A model generated the notes under the pieces. The model was not told where the DNA came from. It worked only from the letters and a program-made list of their open reading frames with translations, and made no database searches. The position numbers and the translations under genes were made by a program. This document shows, piece by piece, positions 26,490-34,266 of a DNA stretch of 64,000 nt. Source of the DNA: Chryseobacterium camelliae (GTDB taxonomy: Bacteria; Bacteroidota; Bacteroidia; Flavobacteriales; Weeksellaceae); assembly GCF_027920545.1 (NCBI RefSeq), contig NZ_CP115859.1, positions 3,272,001 through 3,336,000 of the forward strand, read 5' to 3'. Position 1 is the first letter of the stretch; each line of letters opens with the position of its first letter.

Positions 26490-27263
26490 ATGACATTGAG
26501 TTTTGAAGAATTGAAAATTTTTCTTGATGAAAAAGCGGATCAGTATAATCAAGTGGATTTTATTGAAAATGATCCCATTCAGATTCCGCACCGTTTTTCT
26601 TTGAAGCAGGATATTGAGATTGCAGGTTTTTTGGCAGCTACGATTTCTTGGGGAAACAGAAAAGCCATCATCAAATCGGCGGATAAAATGCTGGATGTTA
26701 TGGGAAATTCTCCTTATGATTTTGTCATGAATCATTCTGAGGCAGAGTTGAAAGCTCTTCAGAATAAAAGTATTCATCGTACCTTTAACGGAGAAGATTT
26801 TGGATACTTTATCAGGCAATTTCAAAGAATTTACAGAGAAAACGAAAGTCTGGAAAATTTATTTACCATACAGGATTTAGAAATTAATTTTCAGCATGCT
26901 ATTGAAAGATTCAGAAGTCAGTTTCTGGGAACGGAAAAGCACAGAAGCCACAAGCACATAAGTTCGCCATATAAGAATTCTTCTACAAAAAGAATCATCA
27001 TGTTCCTTCGGTGGATGGTTCGCAAAGATAAACGTGGCGTGGATTTCGGAATCTGGAAAAATGTGGATCAGAGGTTTTTATCAATTCCTCTGGATGTGCA
27101 TACCGGAAATATATCCAGAAAATTAGGGTTGGTGACAAGAACGCAGAATGACTGGAAAACTGTAGAAGAACTGGATGTTACCATCCGTAAGTTTGATGAT
27201 AAAGATCCGGCGAAGTATGATTTTGCACTGTTCGGATTAGGAGTTACAAAAGAATTAATATAA
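26490..27263 (+). CDS. TIGR02757 family protein (DUF2400)
   Basis: This 257-residue protein matches the TIGR02757/DUF2400 family by its segments FIENDPIQIPHRF, IEIAGFLAATISWGNRKAI, MFLRWMVRKDKRGVDFGIW and the PLDVHTGNISRKLGL stretch near the C-terminus. The function of the family is unknown; the conserved helical and charged motifs resemble helix-hairpin-helix DNA glycosylase-like folds, which is inference. It sits four bases after rnz and 11 bases before the next gene, so it belongs to this operon. Confidence 0.9.
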   Translation: MTLSFEELKIFLDEKADQYNQVDFIENDPIQIPHRFSLKQDIEIAGFLAATISWGNRKAIIKSADKMLDVMGNSPYDFVMNHSEAELKALQNKSIHRTFNGEDFGYFIRQFQRIYRENESLENLFTIQDLEINFQHAIERFRSQFLGTEKHRSHKHISSPYKNSSTKRIIMFLRWMVRKDKRGVDFGIWKNVDQRFLSIPLDVHTGNISRKLGLVTRTQNDWKTVEELDVTIRKFDDKDPAKYDFALFGLGVTKELI

Positions 27264-27274
27264 AATAAAAGAGG

Positions 27275-27805
27275 ATGAAAAAATATAATGAAAGAGCAGA
27301 GTTTTTAGAGAGAATTGCCAACGGAATTACCTGGTGGATTGGTTCTATTCCGTCCCTCATTGTGCATACGTTGTTTTTTATTATTTCGTTTCTTCTTCCC
27401 ATATTGCATATTGTAGAGTTTGATAAAATGCTTCTTATTCTTACCACTGTGGTTTCTTTAGAAGCTATTTACCTTGCGATTTTCATCCAGATGTCTGTGA
27501 ATAAAAGCCACGAAAAAATTGAAGATATCCAGGAAGATATTGAAGATATCCAGGAAGACATTGAGGAAATCAGTGAAGATATTGAGGAGATCAGCGAGGA
27601 TATTGAAGAAATTAATGAGGATATAGAAGATATTCAGGAAGATATTGAAGAAATCAATGAAGACGAAGATGAGGAGGATCACAGTGAAAGAGCTAAAGCG
27701 GTGATGCTGAAAAGTAATGTTAACTCAAATAAAAATCAAATCAAATCTTTAAAAGATAAAATACAAGAACTTCAGGATATGATTGATGAACTTAAAAAAG
27801 ATTAA
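27275..27805 (+). CDS. Two-TM membrane protein with acidic heptad-repeat tail
   Basis: This 176-residue protein has two hydrophobic helices (about 24-46 and 51-73) within a region ending LTTVVSLEAIYLAIFIQMSVN, which recalls the DUF1003 and low-affinity iron permease-like families. From residue 82 it carries seven uninterrupted acidic heptads (IEDIQED or IEEISED type) followed by an acidic patch and a second, basic coiled coil (QIKSLKDKIQELQDMIDEL). The tail should form a long cytoplasmic coiled coil. Function is unknown. It is the last gene of the rnz operon and is followed by a terminator. Confidence 0.8.
   Translation: MKKYNERAEFLERIANGITWWIGSIPSLIVHTLFFIISFLLPILHIVEFDKMLLILTTVVSLEAIYLAIFIQMSVNKSHEKIEDIQEDIEDIQEDIEEISEDIEEISEDIEEINEDIEDIQEDIEEINEDEDEEDHSERAKAVMLKSNVNSNKNQIKSLKDKIQELQDMIDELKKD
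27518..27664 (+). repeat. Seven tandem 21-base units coding for acidic heptads
   Basis: Seven contiguous 21-base units encode IEDIQED, IEDIQED, IEEISED, IEEISED, IEEINED, IEDIQED and IEEINED (residues 82-130). The fourth to seventh positions vary while Ile and Asp stay fixed, so the copies have diverged mostly at one codon. Copy number probably changes by slippage. Confidence 0.85.
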
Positions 27806-27846
27806 TTTTATACTAATCTGTAGCAACAGTAAATAATATATTTGTT

Positions 27847-27876
27847 AAAAAGGCTAATTGTAGATTAGTCTTTTTT
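27847..27876 (+). terminator. Terminator of the rnz operon
   Basis: AAAAAGGCTAAT and ATTAGTCTTTTTT pair (one G-T) around a five-base loop with a T tail. Confidence 0.75.
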
Positions 27877-27981
27877 GTTTTAAAATTAGGGCAAAATTGT
27901 AGTCAGGTTACAATTTAAATAAATTGGCATATTGTTATTAATTATCTATATAAGAATGGAGTTTTGAATCAAAAAAAGTAG

Positions 27982-27989
27982 TATTTTTG
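27982..27989 (+). promoter_or_regulatory. -7 promoter box of paralogue 1
   Basis: TATTTTTG lies 16 bases before the ATG. A TTG at 27964-27966 is 15 bases upstream, shorter than usual spacing. Confidence 0.5.
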
Positions 27990-28005
27990 AACAAACAACA
28001 ACAAA

Positions 28006-30381
28006 ATGTTAAAATATCGATTAAACAATTACTTTAGATTTAGTTTTTTATTGTTATTCTTAATCAGTTCTTTTTCATTTGCACAAAATGAAAAGAAAAA
28101 AAGACTGGAATCAGCAAAGAATAAAATTCCTTCTTCTTCAGCCAAAGCCGGTGATCTGATAGATGTAAATGTTACTCCTTACCCGGCATCTAATTATACT
28201 CCGACCCAGTTGGTTACTGATATATTGGTGGGAAGTTCGACTTCATGTGGAACGCCAAACATCTCCAATGTTACAATTTCACCCGTTCAGCCTGTAACCG
28301 ATACTGAGAGATTTTGGGGGTATTTTAATAAAGCTACCTCAAATTTTCCTTTTAAAGAAGGTATTGTACTGACAACAGGAACAGCACGTTTGGCAGGAAA
28401 TACTCCTCAAGGACAGCTCGGAGTAAATCTTACCACAGGTTCGGATCCGGATTTGGAAGCTGCTTTAGCGGGTAGTACCCTTGATTTAGAAGATGCTGTT
28501 ATTTTAGAATTTGATTTTGTGCCGTCCAGTACGGAAATGAAATTTAATTATATTTTTGCTTCGGAAGAGTATGATGGAGGATATCCTTGTTCAGGCTATG
28601 AAGATGCATTTGCTCTTCTTCTGAAGCCTAATACACCAGGAGGAACATATACCAATCTGGCTGTATTACCTGGAGGTGCGGGTCTTGTTACCGCTACGAA
28701 CATTGTGCCTGCCAGTTTTTCTTGCGGTCCAATTAATGCACAATACTACGAGACATCATCACCCTCTAACCAGACAAACCTTTACGGAAGAACAGTCCCT
28801 TTAACGGCAATAGCAACTGTAGTGCCGGGACAGTCTTATCATATCAAGATGGTAATGGCCGATGATAATGATGGTACTCATGATTCAGCTGTTTTCTTAG
28901 AGGCTGGATCATTCGATATTGGAATTAGTATTGTTGACAGTGCAGGAAATCCGTTGCCGGAAACAATAAATATGTGTGATAATACGCCACAGGTTTTGAA
29001 AGCTCAAGTGGTTGCAAATCCGGGAATGACATTTCAGTGGTATAAAAATAATGTAGCTATTGCTGGGGCAACCAGTATAACATATACAGCTACTTCACCA
29101 GGTGTTTATACGGTCAAAGTTGTTGTTCCGGGTAGTAATTGTCCTGCAGAAGCAACAATCACTATTATAGGAGGTACAAGTCCTGCAGCCCAGAACGCTA
29201 CTTTAAAACTTTGTACAACACCAAGTATCAGCACTTTTAATTTAAATGATGCTAAACCTCAGATCAGTACAACAGCAGGAGCTGTTTTCCGTTTTTATGT
29301 AAATCAGGCGGATGCAGTGGCACAAAATGCTAATTATATTCCTGATGCAAACTTGGCGAGCTACAACGGTACGGATGGACAAGTCTTATATGTTGTCGTG
29401 TCAAACGGAGCTTTCTGTAGTAAAATGGTTACCTTGACCTTGAGAAAAGAAGCGACTCCTGTTGCGCAATTAGTTGCTTCAGATACAAAAATATGTGTAG
29501 GAGAAACGGTGATGTTAACAGCTTCTAACGGAGTTACTTACCAGTGGGTGAGTGGTTTAACCGGAACAGCACCGGTGCAATTGGTTTCTCCAAAACAAAC
29601 TACAACCTATTCTGTATACGCAATTGGAGCACAAGGATGTAAATCTTTACAACCGGCTACTGTTACGATAGAAGTAGTTCCGGCTATTGTTTCCAATTTA
29701 TCCGGAGGGATGATCTGTGAAGGAGATCAGATTACATTGGATGCCGGTGCAGGTCCCAACTATACTTATCTTTGGAATACAGGTGCTACAACACAAACTA
29801 TTTCGGTAGGAACACCGGGAACTTACTCGGTGACCATAGATAATGGTGTTTGTACAAGTACATACAAGACCGAAGTTATCAAAGCAATAATTCCGGAAAT
29901 CATTAAAGTAGATTATAATGAAAGCGGTGTTTTAGTGGTTATGGCAAGCAATCCAAGTAATGGACCATTGGAGTATTCTGCGGACAACGGAGTGACTTGG
30001 CAAAACTCTAATATATTTACAAACATCCCTAAAAATACAGTTGTATCTATTCGAGTAAGAGTTAAAAAAACAAGTTGTGTCGGAGTTTTAGAATATTTTA
30101 CATTCATCATGAAAAATGTAATTACTCCAAACGGGGATAATGTGAATGATATGATAGACTTTAGAGGAATTAGTAAATACAATAGCTTTAAAGCCGTAAT
30201 TTCAGACAGATACGGAAGAGAAGTTTATAAAGCTGAAAAAGTACGCCCATATTGGGATGGTTTATTCCAAGGTAAGAAACTTCCTACAGGGTCTTACTGG
30301 TATCAGGTAACTTTCGAAGATCCGGCAACCAAACAGATTGTTGTAAAAACGGGTTGGATTCTATTGAAAAATATTGAATAA
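28006..30381 (+). CDS. Choice-of-anchor L / T9SS type B surface protein, paralogue 1
   Basis: This 791-residue protein begins with a signal peptide (MLKYRLNNYFRFSFLLLFLI, ending SFAQ). Residues about 45-310 form the choice-of-anchor L domain, seen in VTISPVQPVTDTERFWGYF, NFPFKEGIVLTTGTARLAG, LEFDFVPSSTEMKFNYIFAS and GQSYHIKMVMADDNDGTHDS. Ig-like modules follow (FQWYKNNVAIAGATSITYTA; ICVGETVMLTASNGVTYQW; LDAGAGPNYTYLWNTGATTQ). The last 90 residues (ITPNGDNVNDMIDFRGIS, then ISDRYGREVYKA, YWDGLFQGKKLPTGSYWYQV and GWILLKNIE) are the gliding-motility-associated C-terminal domain, the type B T9SS signal. It should be exported and may attach to the surface or to SprF-like partners. Two homologues follow in tandem. 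The ligand is unknown. Confidence 0.92.
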   Translation: MLKYRLNNYFRFSFLLLFLISSFSFAQNEKKKRLESAKNKIPSSSAKAGDLIDVNVTPYPASNYTPTQLVTDILVGSSTSCGTPNISNVTISPVQPVTDTERFWGYFNKATSNFPFKEGIVLTTGTARLAGNTPQGQLGVNLTTGSDPDLEAALAGSTLDLEDAVILEFDFVPSSTEMKFNYIFASEEYDGGYPCSGYEDAFALLLKPNTPGGTYTNLAVLPGGAGLVTATNIVPASFSCGPINAQYYETSSPSNQTNLYGRTVPLTAIATVVPGQSYHIKMVMADDNDGTHDSAVFLEAGSFDIGISIVDSAGNPLPETINMCDNTPQVLKAQVVANPGMTFQWYKNNVAIAGATSITYTATSPGVYTVKVVVPGSNCPAEATITIIGGTSPAAQNATLKLCTTPSISTFNLNDAKPQISTTAGAVFRFYVNQADAVAQNANYIPDANLASYNGTDGQVLYVVVSNGAFCSKMVTLTLRKEATPVAQLVASDTKICVGETVMLTASNGVTYQWVSGLTGTAPVQLVSPKQTTTYSVYAIGAQGCKSLQPATVTIEVVPAIVSNLSGGMICEGDQITLDAGAGPNYTYLWNTGATTQTISVGTPGTYSVTIDNGVCTSTYKTEVIKAIIPEIIKVDYNESGVLVVMASNPSNGPLEYSADNGVTWQNSNIFTNIPKNTVVSIRVRVKKTSCVGVLEYFTFIMKNVITPNGDNVNDMIDFRGISKYNSFKAVISDRYGREVYKAEKVRPYWDGLFQGKKLPTGSYWYQVTFEDPATKQIVVKTGWILLKNIE

Positions 30382-30400
30382 TTATAAAATAAACAGGTAA

Positions 30401-30440
30401 AAAACAAACAAGGCTGATTTTTTCAGTCTTGTTTGTTTTT
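30401..30440 (+). terminator. Terminator of paralogue 1
   Basis: AAAACAAACAAGGCTGA and TCAGTCTTGTTTGTTTT form a 17-base stem (one G-T) around five T. Confidence 0.8.
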
Positions 30441-30518
30441 TAATGAGAAATAAGCATGACAAATTAAATATCTTGTATTATAAGTAAATCAAAATTAAAT
30501 TTTAACCAAAAAAAGTAT

Positions 30519-30526
30519 TATTTTTG
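30519..30526 (+). promoter_or_regulatory. -7 promoter box of paralogue 2
   Basis: TATTTTTG, identical to the box of paralogue 1, lies 16 bases before the ATG. No clear -33 TTG. Confidence 0.5.
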
Positions 30527-30542
30527 TTTAAAAGATTGTAAA

Positions 30543-33500
30543 ATGTTAAATACGAGGACAAGAAGTCTATTTTTTGCTTTGTTTTTAGTGCTTATGAGTA
30601 ATAATTTCATGTTTTCTCAAAAAAAAGGGAGAACCGGAATTAATGCCATGCCCACTTCTCAAAGTATGAAATCAGGAGCTTTTATTGATGTAAATACAAG
30701 CACTTACCCTGAATCAAGCTATGATATTGCCCAATTAATTAAAGATGTGCTTATAAAAGGGGGGACATCATGTACCTCTGCCAATATAACAAATGTTACT
30801 GTTTCTCCCAACTTATCTGCTTCTAATCAAAACAGAACGTGGGGATTTTTCCATAAAGGAACTACAGCCTTTCCCTTTACAAAAGGAATTGTATTATCGA
30901 CAGGATATGCCAGAAATGCGGGAAATTCTTTTATTCCAGGTACTTTAAGCAATACGTATTCCACAACGGGAGATACAGATTTGTCTACGGCTTTAGGGGT
31001 TATTAATAATTATAATGATGCCACTTATATAGAGTTCGACTTTGTACCTACCTCTAATGAAGTGACATTCAGATATATTTTTGCTTCTGAAGAATATTCT
31101 GATGATTATCCGTGCTCTTTTACAGATGGTTTTGCATTATTGCTGAAACCCAATACACCGGGATCTACCTATACCAATATGGCGGTTTTGCCAGGTGGTG
31201 CGGGTCCTGTAAGTGTAACGAATATTCGTCCATCTACTAAATTTGGCGGGGGAGCATTAACTTGTGGACCGATGAATGCTGCTTATTTTGCAGGATATAA
31301 TACGGCAGGAATAGAAACCAATTTTAATGGAAGAACGATTCCTTTAACGGCAAAAGCAACCGTAACGGCCGGACAATCTTACCATTTTAAAATGGTACTG
31401 GCAGATTGGGATGATGGTTCATATGATTCATCTGTGTATCTGGAAGCGGGATCATTTGATATCGGAGTGCAAATTTTAGATCCTACGGGTGTTCAATTAC
31501 CGGCCTCTATAAATGTATGTGATAATCAGCCGCAGGTATTCAACGCTTCTGTTCAGAATCCGAATGCAACTTACCAATGGTATTTAAACAATAATATAAT
31601 TCCGGGGGCAACTTCAAGTTCTTATACGGCGACACAGCCTGGAGTATACAAAGTAGAAGTGCTGGTTCCCGGAAATACATGTCCCGGAACAGCGACTATA
31701 ACAATTGTCGGTGGAACTTCACCTACCGTTCAGAATGCTACCTTAACGGCTTGTTATGCAGCAGGAAATATAAACTATGATTTAACTTCTGCCCAACCTT
31801 CTATAAGCACAACAGCCGGAGCTACTTTTTCTTATTATTTAAATCTGGCTGATGCCAATGCAGGAAACGGAAATACAATACCTACTCCTACTTCATTTTC
31901 CAGTGCGGGAGGGCAAACAATTTATGTATTGGTTAAAAACGGTTTCTGCTCAAAAGTGGCTCAGTTGCAATTGGTAAAAGCAGCGCAGATCGTCGCTACT
32001 ATTGACCCGCCTGCAACGTTAACTTGTACCACACCTCAAATTACATTAAACGGTTCTGCTTCCACTTATCCGGCAGGATCAACATTTAGCTGGACGACTA
32101 CTGGAGGAACAATCGTTTCCGGCGCTAATACATTATCTCCGGTTGTAAGTGCGGCAGGAGTTTATACATTGACTATTTCTAATACATTTGCTCCGGATAA
32201 TGTGGTATGTACTTCTGTTGCCAATGTAACGGTAACTGGGAACAGCGCGCCGCCTACAACAACTTTAACTGCTTCAAAAGTATTAATCTGTGCCGGTGAA
32301 AGTGTGACCTTAACAGCCGGAGGTGGGACTACTTATACATGGACTGGTTTACCGGGAACAGGAAATACTCAAATTGTATCACCTGCAACAACGACGACTT
32401 ATACGGTAAACGCAATTGGAGCAAATGGATGTCCTTCACAAACTCCGGCCACGATTACCATTGAAGTTTCCCAACCAATAACGGTGCAAAATGCAACATT
32501 AATTAAATGCTATCAACCAGGAAATATTACGTATGATTTAACTTCAGCACAAACTCAGATAACATCTACGGTAACAGGAGTTACTTTTGCTTATTATGTG
32601 AATCAGGCTGATGCCATTGCCGGAAATACGAATACAATTGCTACTCCTACAGCTTTTCCAAGTGCAGGAAACCAGACAGTTTATGTATTGGTTAAAAATG
32701 GAGGATGTAGCTATGTGGTTGATTTATTGTTATTAAAAAGTCAGGTAACCACTTTAACGATTGCAGCTCCTCAGAATATTACCTGTACAGTATCGCAGAT
32801 TACTTTGAATGCTTCATCTTCGGTGATTCCGACGGGATCTACCATTGCATGGACGACCACAGGTGGTAATATCGTTTCCGGGGTAAATACGTTAACTCCG
32901 GTTGTAAATGCCGGTGGAATATATACTTTAACTGTTTCAAATACTTCACAACCCGGGAACTTAAATTGCACCTATACCGCAAACGTTACTGTAACAGAAG
33001 ATAAAGTTGCCCCGGTTGCGAGTTTGACATCATCTGTGACCCAGATTTGTGTCGGAGAATCTGTAACGCTTACAGCAACGGGTGGTGCTACCTATAACTG
33101 GGGAAATGGTTTAACAGGGAACGGAAGTACTCAAACTGTTTCACCGGTGGTAACAACAACTTATACAGTACATGCAGTAGGAGCAAATGGTTGTATTTCT
33201 CAGAATCCGGCCTCTGTTACGGTGGTTGTAGGACCGCCTACAGCAGGAATATCAGCTTCAAAATCAAAAATATGTGCAGGAGAGCCGGTTACTTTATTGG
33301 CAACAGGTGGAGTTACTTATAACTGGATCGGTTTAACCGGAACTGGAAACACTCAGGTTGTTACACCTACGACTACAACAACTTATACTGTATATGCTTT
33401 GGGAGGAAACGGATGTTCATCTGTAAATCCTGCGACGATTACCATAGAAGTTGTTCCGGCAATTGTTTCTACTTTGGAAGATGTGTATGCTTGTGCAGGA

Positions 33501-34154
33501 GATTCCGGAATTTTTGATGCGGGAGCAGGTCCAAATTATACTTATTTATGGAGTAATGGGGTGACTACTCAAACGATGACAACAAATATACCGGGTACTT
33601 ATACCGTTGAGATCAGCAATGGAACTTGTTCAAAAATATTTACGGCTCATTTGTATAATCCGGATCTGCCACAATTTACGAATGTTGTCTATAATAATGG
33701 AACGCTTACGATATCTGCTAGCAATCCTACAGGTGAGGCATTAGAATATTCTATTGATGGAGGAGTAACCTGGCAGGCGTCAAATATATTTGTCAATGTT
33801 TTAAAGAACACAAACTATAATTTAAGAGTAAGAATAAAGGATGCAAAATGTGGTACATCTTTAGAATTCTTCACATTTATTGTGAATAATGCAATTACCC
33901 CGAACCAGGATGGAATAAATGACGGGATTGATTTCTCGGGAATAAGCAATTATAATAATTTTGCAGCATCTATATTTGATAGATATGGAGCGCAGGTATT
34001 TAAAGCAGATAAGTCCAACACAACTTGGAATGGGAACATAAAAAATATGAACGTTCCTAGCGGTACTTATTGGTATAGAGTGCAATGGGAGAATCCTGCA
34101 AGCAAAAAGCTAGAGCAGCGCAGTGGCTGGATTTTACTTAAAAATAGAAATTAA
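30543..34154 (+). CDS. Choice-of-anchor L / T9SS type B surface protein, paralogue 2 (expanded)
   Basis: This 1203-residue homologue has the same plan: signal peptide (to about residue 25), choice-of-anchor L domain (45-310, with TAFPFTKGIVLSTGYARNAG, FDFVPTSNEVTFRYIFASEE and SYHFKMVLADWDDGSYDSS), Ig-like modules and a type B T9SS C-terminal domain (ITPNQDGINDGIDFSGIS, then FDRYGAQVFKA and GWILLKNRN). It is about 410 residues longer than its neighbours because a unit of about 250 residues is duplicated (residues 396-647 and 648-897), and extra modules of the ICAGESVTLTAGGGTTYTW type are present. This extends the stalk between the anchor-L head and the C-terminus. It has its own promoter and terminator. 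Confidence 0.92.
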   Translation: MLNTRTRSLFFALFLVLMSNNFMFSQKKGRTGINAMPTSQSMKSGAFIDVNTSTYPESSYDIAQLIKDVLIKGGTSCTSANITNVTVSPNLSASNQNRTWGFFHKGTTAFPFTKGIVLSTGYARNAGNSFIPGTLSNTYSTTGDTDLSTALGVINNYNDATYIEFDFVPTSNEVTFRYIFASEEYSDDYPCSFTDGFALLLKPNTPGSTYTNMAVLPGGAGPVSVTNIRPSTKFGGGALTCGPMNAAYFAGYNTAGIETNFNGRTIPLTAKATVTAGQSYHFKMVLADWDDGSYDSSVYLEAGSFDIGVQILDPTGVQLPASINVCDNQPQVFNASVQNPNATYQWYLNNNIIPGATSSSYTATQPGVYKVEVLVPGNTCPGTATITIVGGTSPTVQNATLTACYAAGNINYDLTSAQPSISTTAGATFSYYLNLADANAGNGNTIPTPTSFSSAGGQTIYVLVKNGFCSKVAQLQLVKAAQIVATIDPPATLTCTTPQITLNGSASTYPAGSTFSWTTTGGTIVSGANTLSPVVSAAGVYTLTISNTFAPDNVVCTSVANVTVTGNSAPPTTTLTASKVLICAGESVTLTAGGGTTYTWTGLPGTGNTQIVSPATTTTYTVNAIGANGCPSQTPATITIEVSQPITVQNATLIKCYQPGNITYDLTSAQTQITSTVTGVTFAYYVNQADAIAGNTNTIATPTAFPSAGNQTVYVLVKNGGCSYVVDLLLLKSQVTTLTIAAPQNITCTVSQITLNASSSVIPTGSTIAWTTTGGNIVSGVNTLTPVVNAGGIYTLTVSNTSQPGNLNCTYTANVTVTEDKVAPVASLTSSVTQICVGESVTLTATGGATYNWGNGLTGNGSTQTVSPVVTTTYTVHAVGANGCISQNPASVTVVVGPPTAGISASKSKICAGEPVTLLATGGVTYNWIGLTGTGNTQVVTPTTTTTYTVYALGGNGCSSVNPATITIEVVPAIVSTLEDVYACAGDSGIFDAGAGPNYTYLWSNGVTTQTMTTNIPGTYTVEISNGTCSKIFTAHLYNPDLPQFTNVVYNNGTLTISASNPTGEALEYSIDGGVTWQASNIFVNVLKNTNYNLRVRIKDAKCGTSLEFFTFIVNNAITPNQDGINDGIDFSGISNYNNFAASIFDRYGAQVFKADKSNTTWNGNIKNMNVPSGTYWYRVQWENPASKKLEQRSGWILLKNRN
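31728..33233 (+). repeat. Internal duplication of a 250-residue module in paralogue 2
   Basis: Unit A (31728-32483) and unit B (32484-33233) both encode, in order, a QNATL-x2-CY start, YDLTSAQ, a TYPAGSTFSWTTTGG or IPTGSTIAWTTTGG element, an NTLSPVV or NTLTPVV element, and an ICAGESVTLTA or ICVGESVTLTA Ig-like element. The copies are clearly related but diverged at protein level. Confidence 0.85.
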
Positions 34155-34162
34155 AATTGTCA

Positions 34163-34198
34163 AAAATAGTCTTCATGTAATTGAGGACTATTTTTTTT
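34163..34198 (+). terminator. Terminator of paralogue 2
   Basis: AAAAATAGTC and GACTATTTTT pair around a 14-base inner segment that can pair further, followed by T. Confidence 0.7.
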
Positions 34199-34241
34199 AT
34201 ATAAAAATGTATAAATATGTGTCATATATTTAAAAATAAAT

Positions 34242-34249
34242 TAAATTTG
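34242..34249 (+). promoter_or_regulatory. -7 promoter box of paralogue 3
   Basis: TAAATTTG matches TAnnTTTG and lies 17 bases before the ATG, the same position as in the other two paralogues. Confidence 0.5.
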
Positions 34250-34266
34250 TTTAAACAAATAATATT

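Noticed and set aside
27458..27682. Hydrophobic 74-residue frame on the minus strand
   Set aside because: It is the antisense of the acidic heptad repeats: Ile and Phe codons arise mechanically from GAA/GAT-rich repeats, and it has no promoter or leader.
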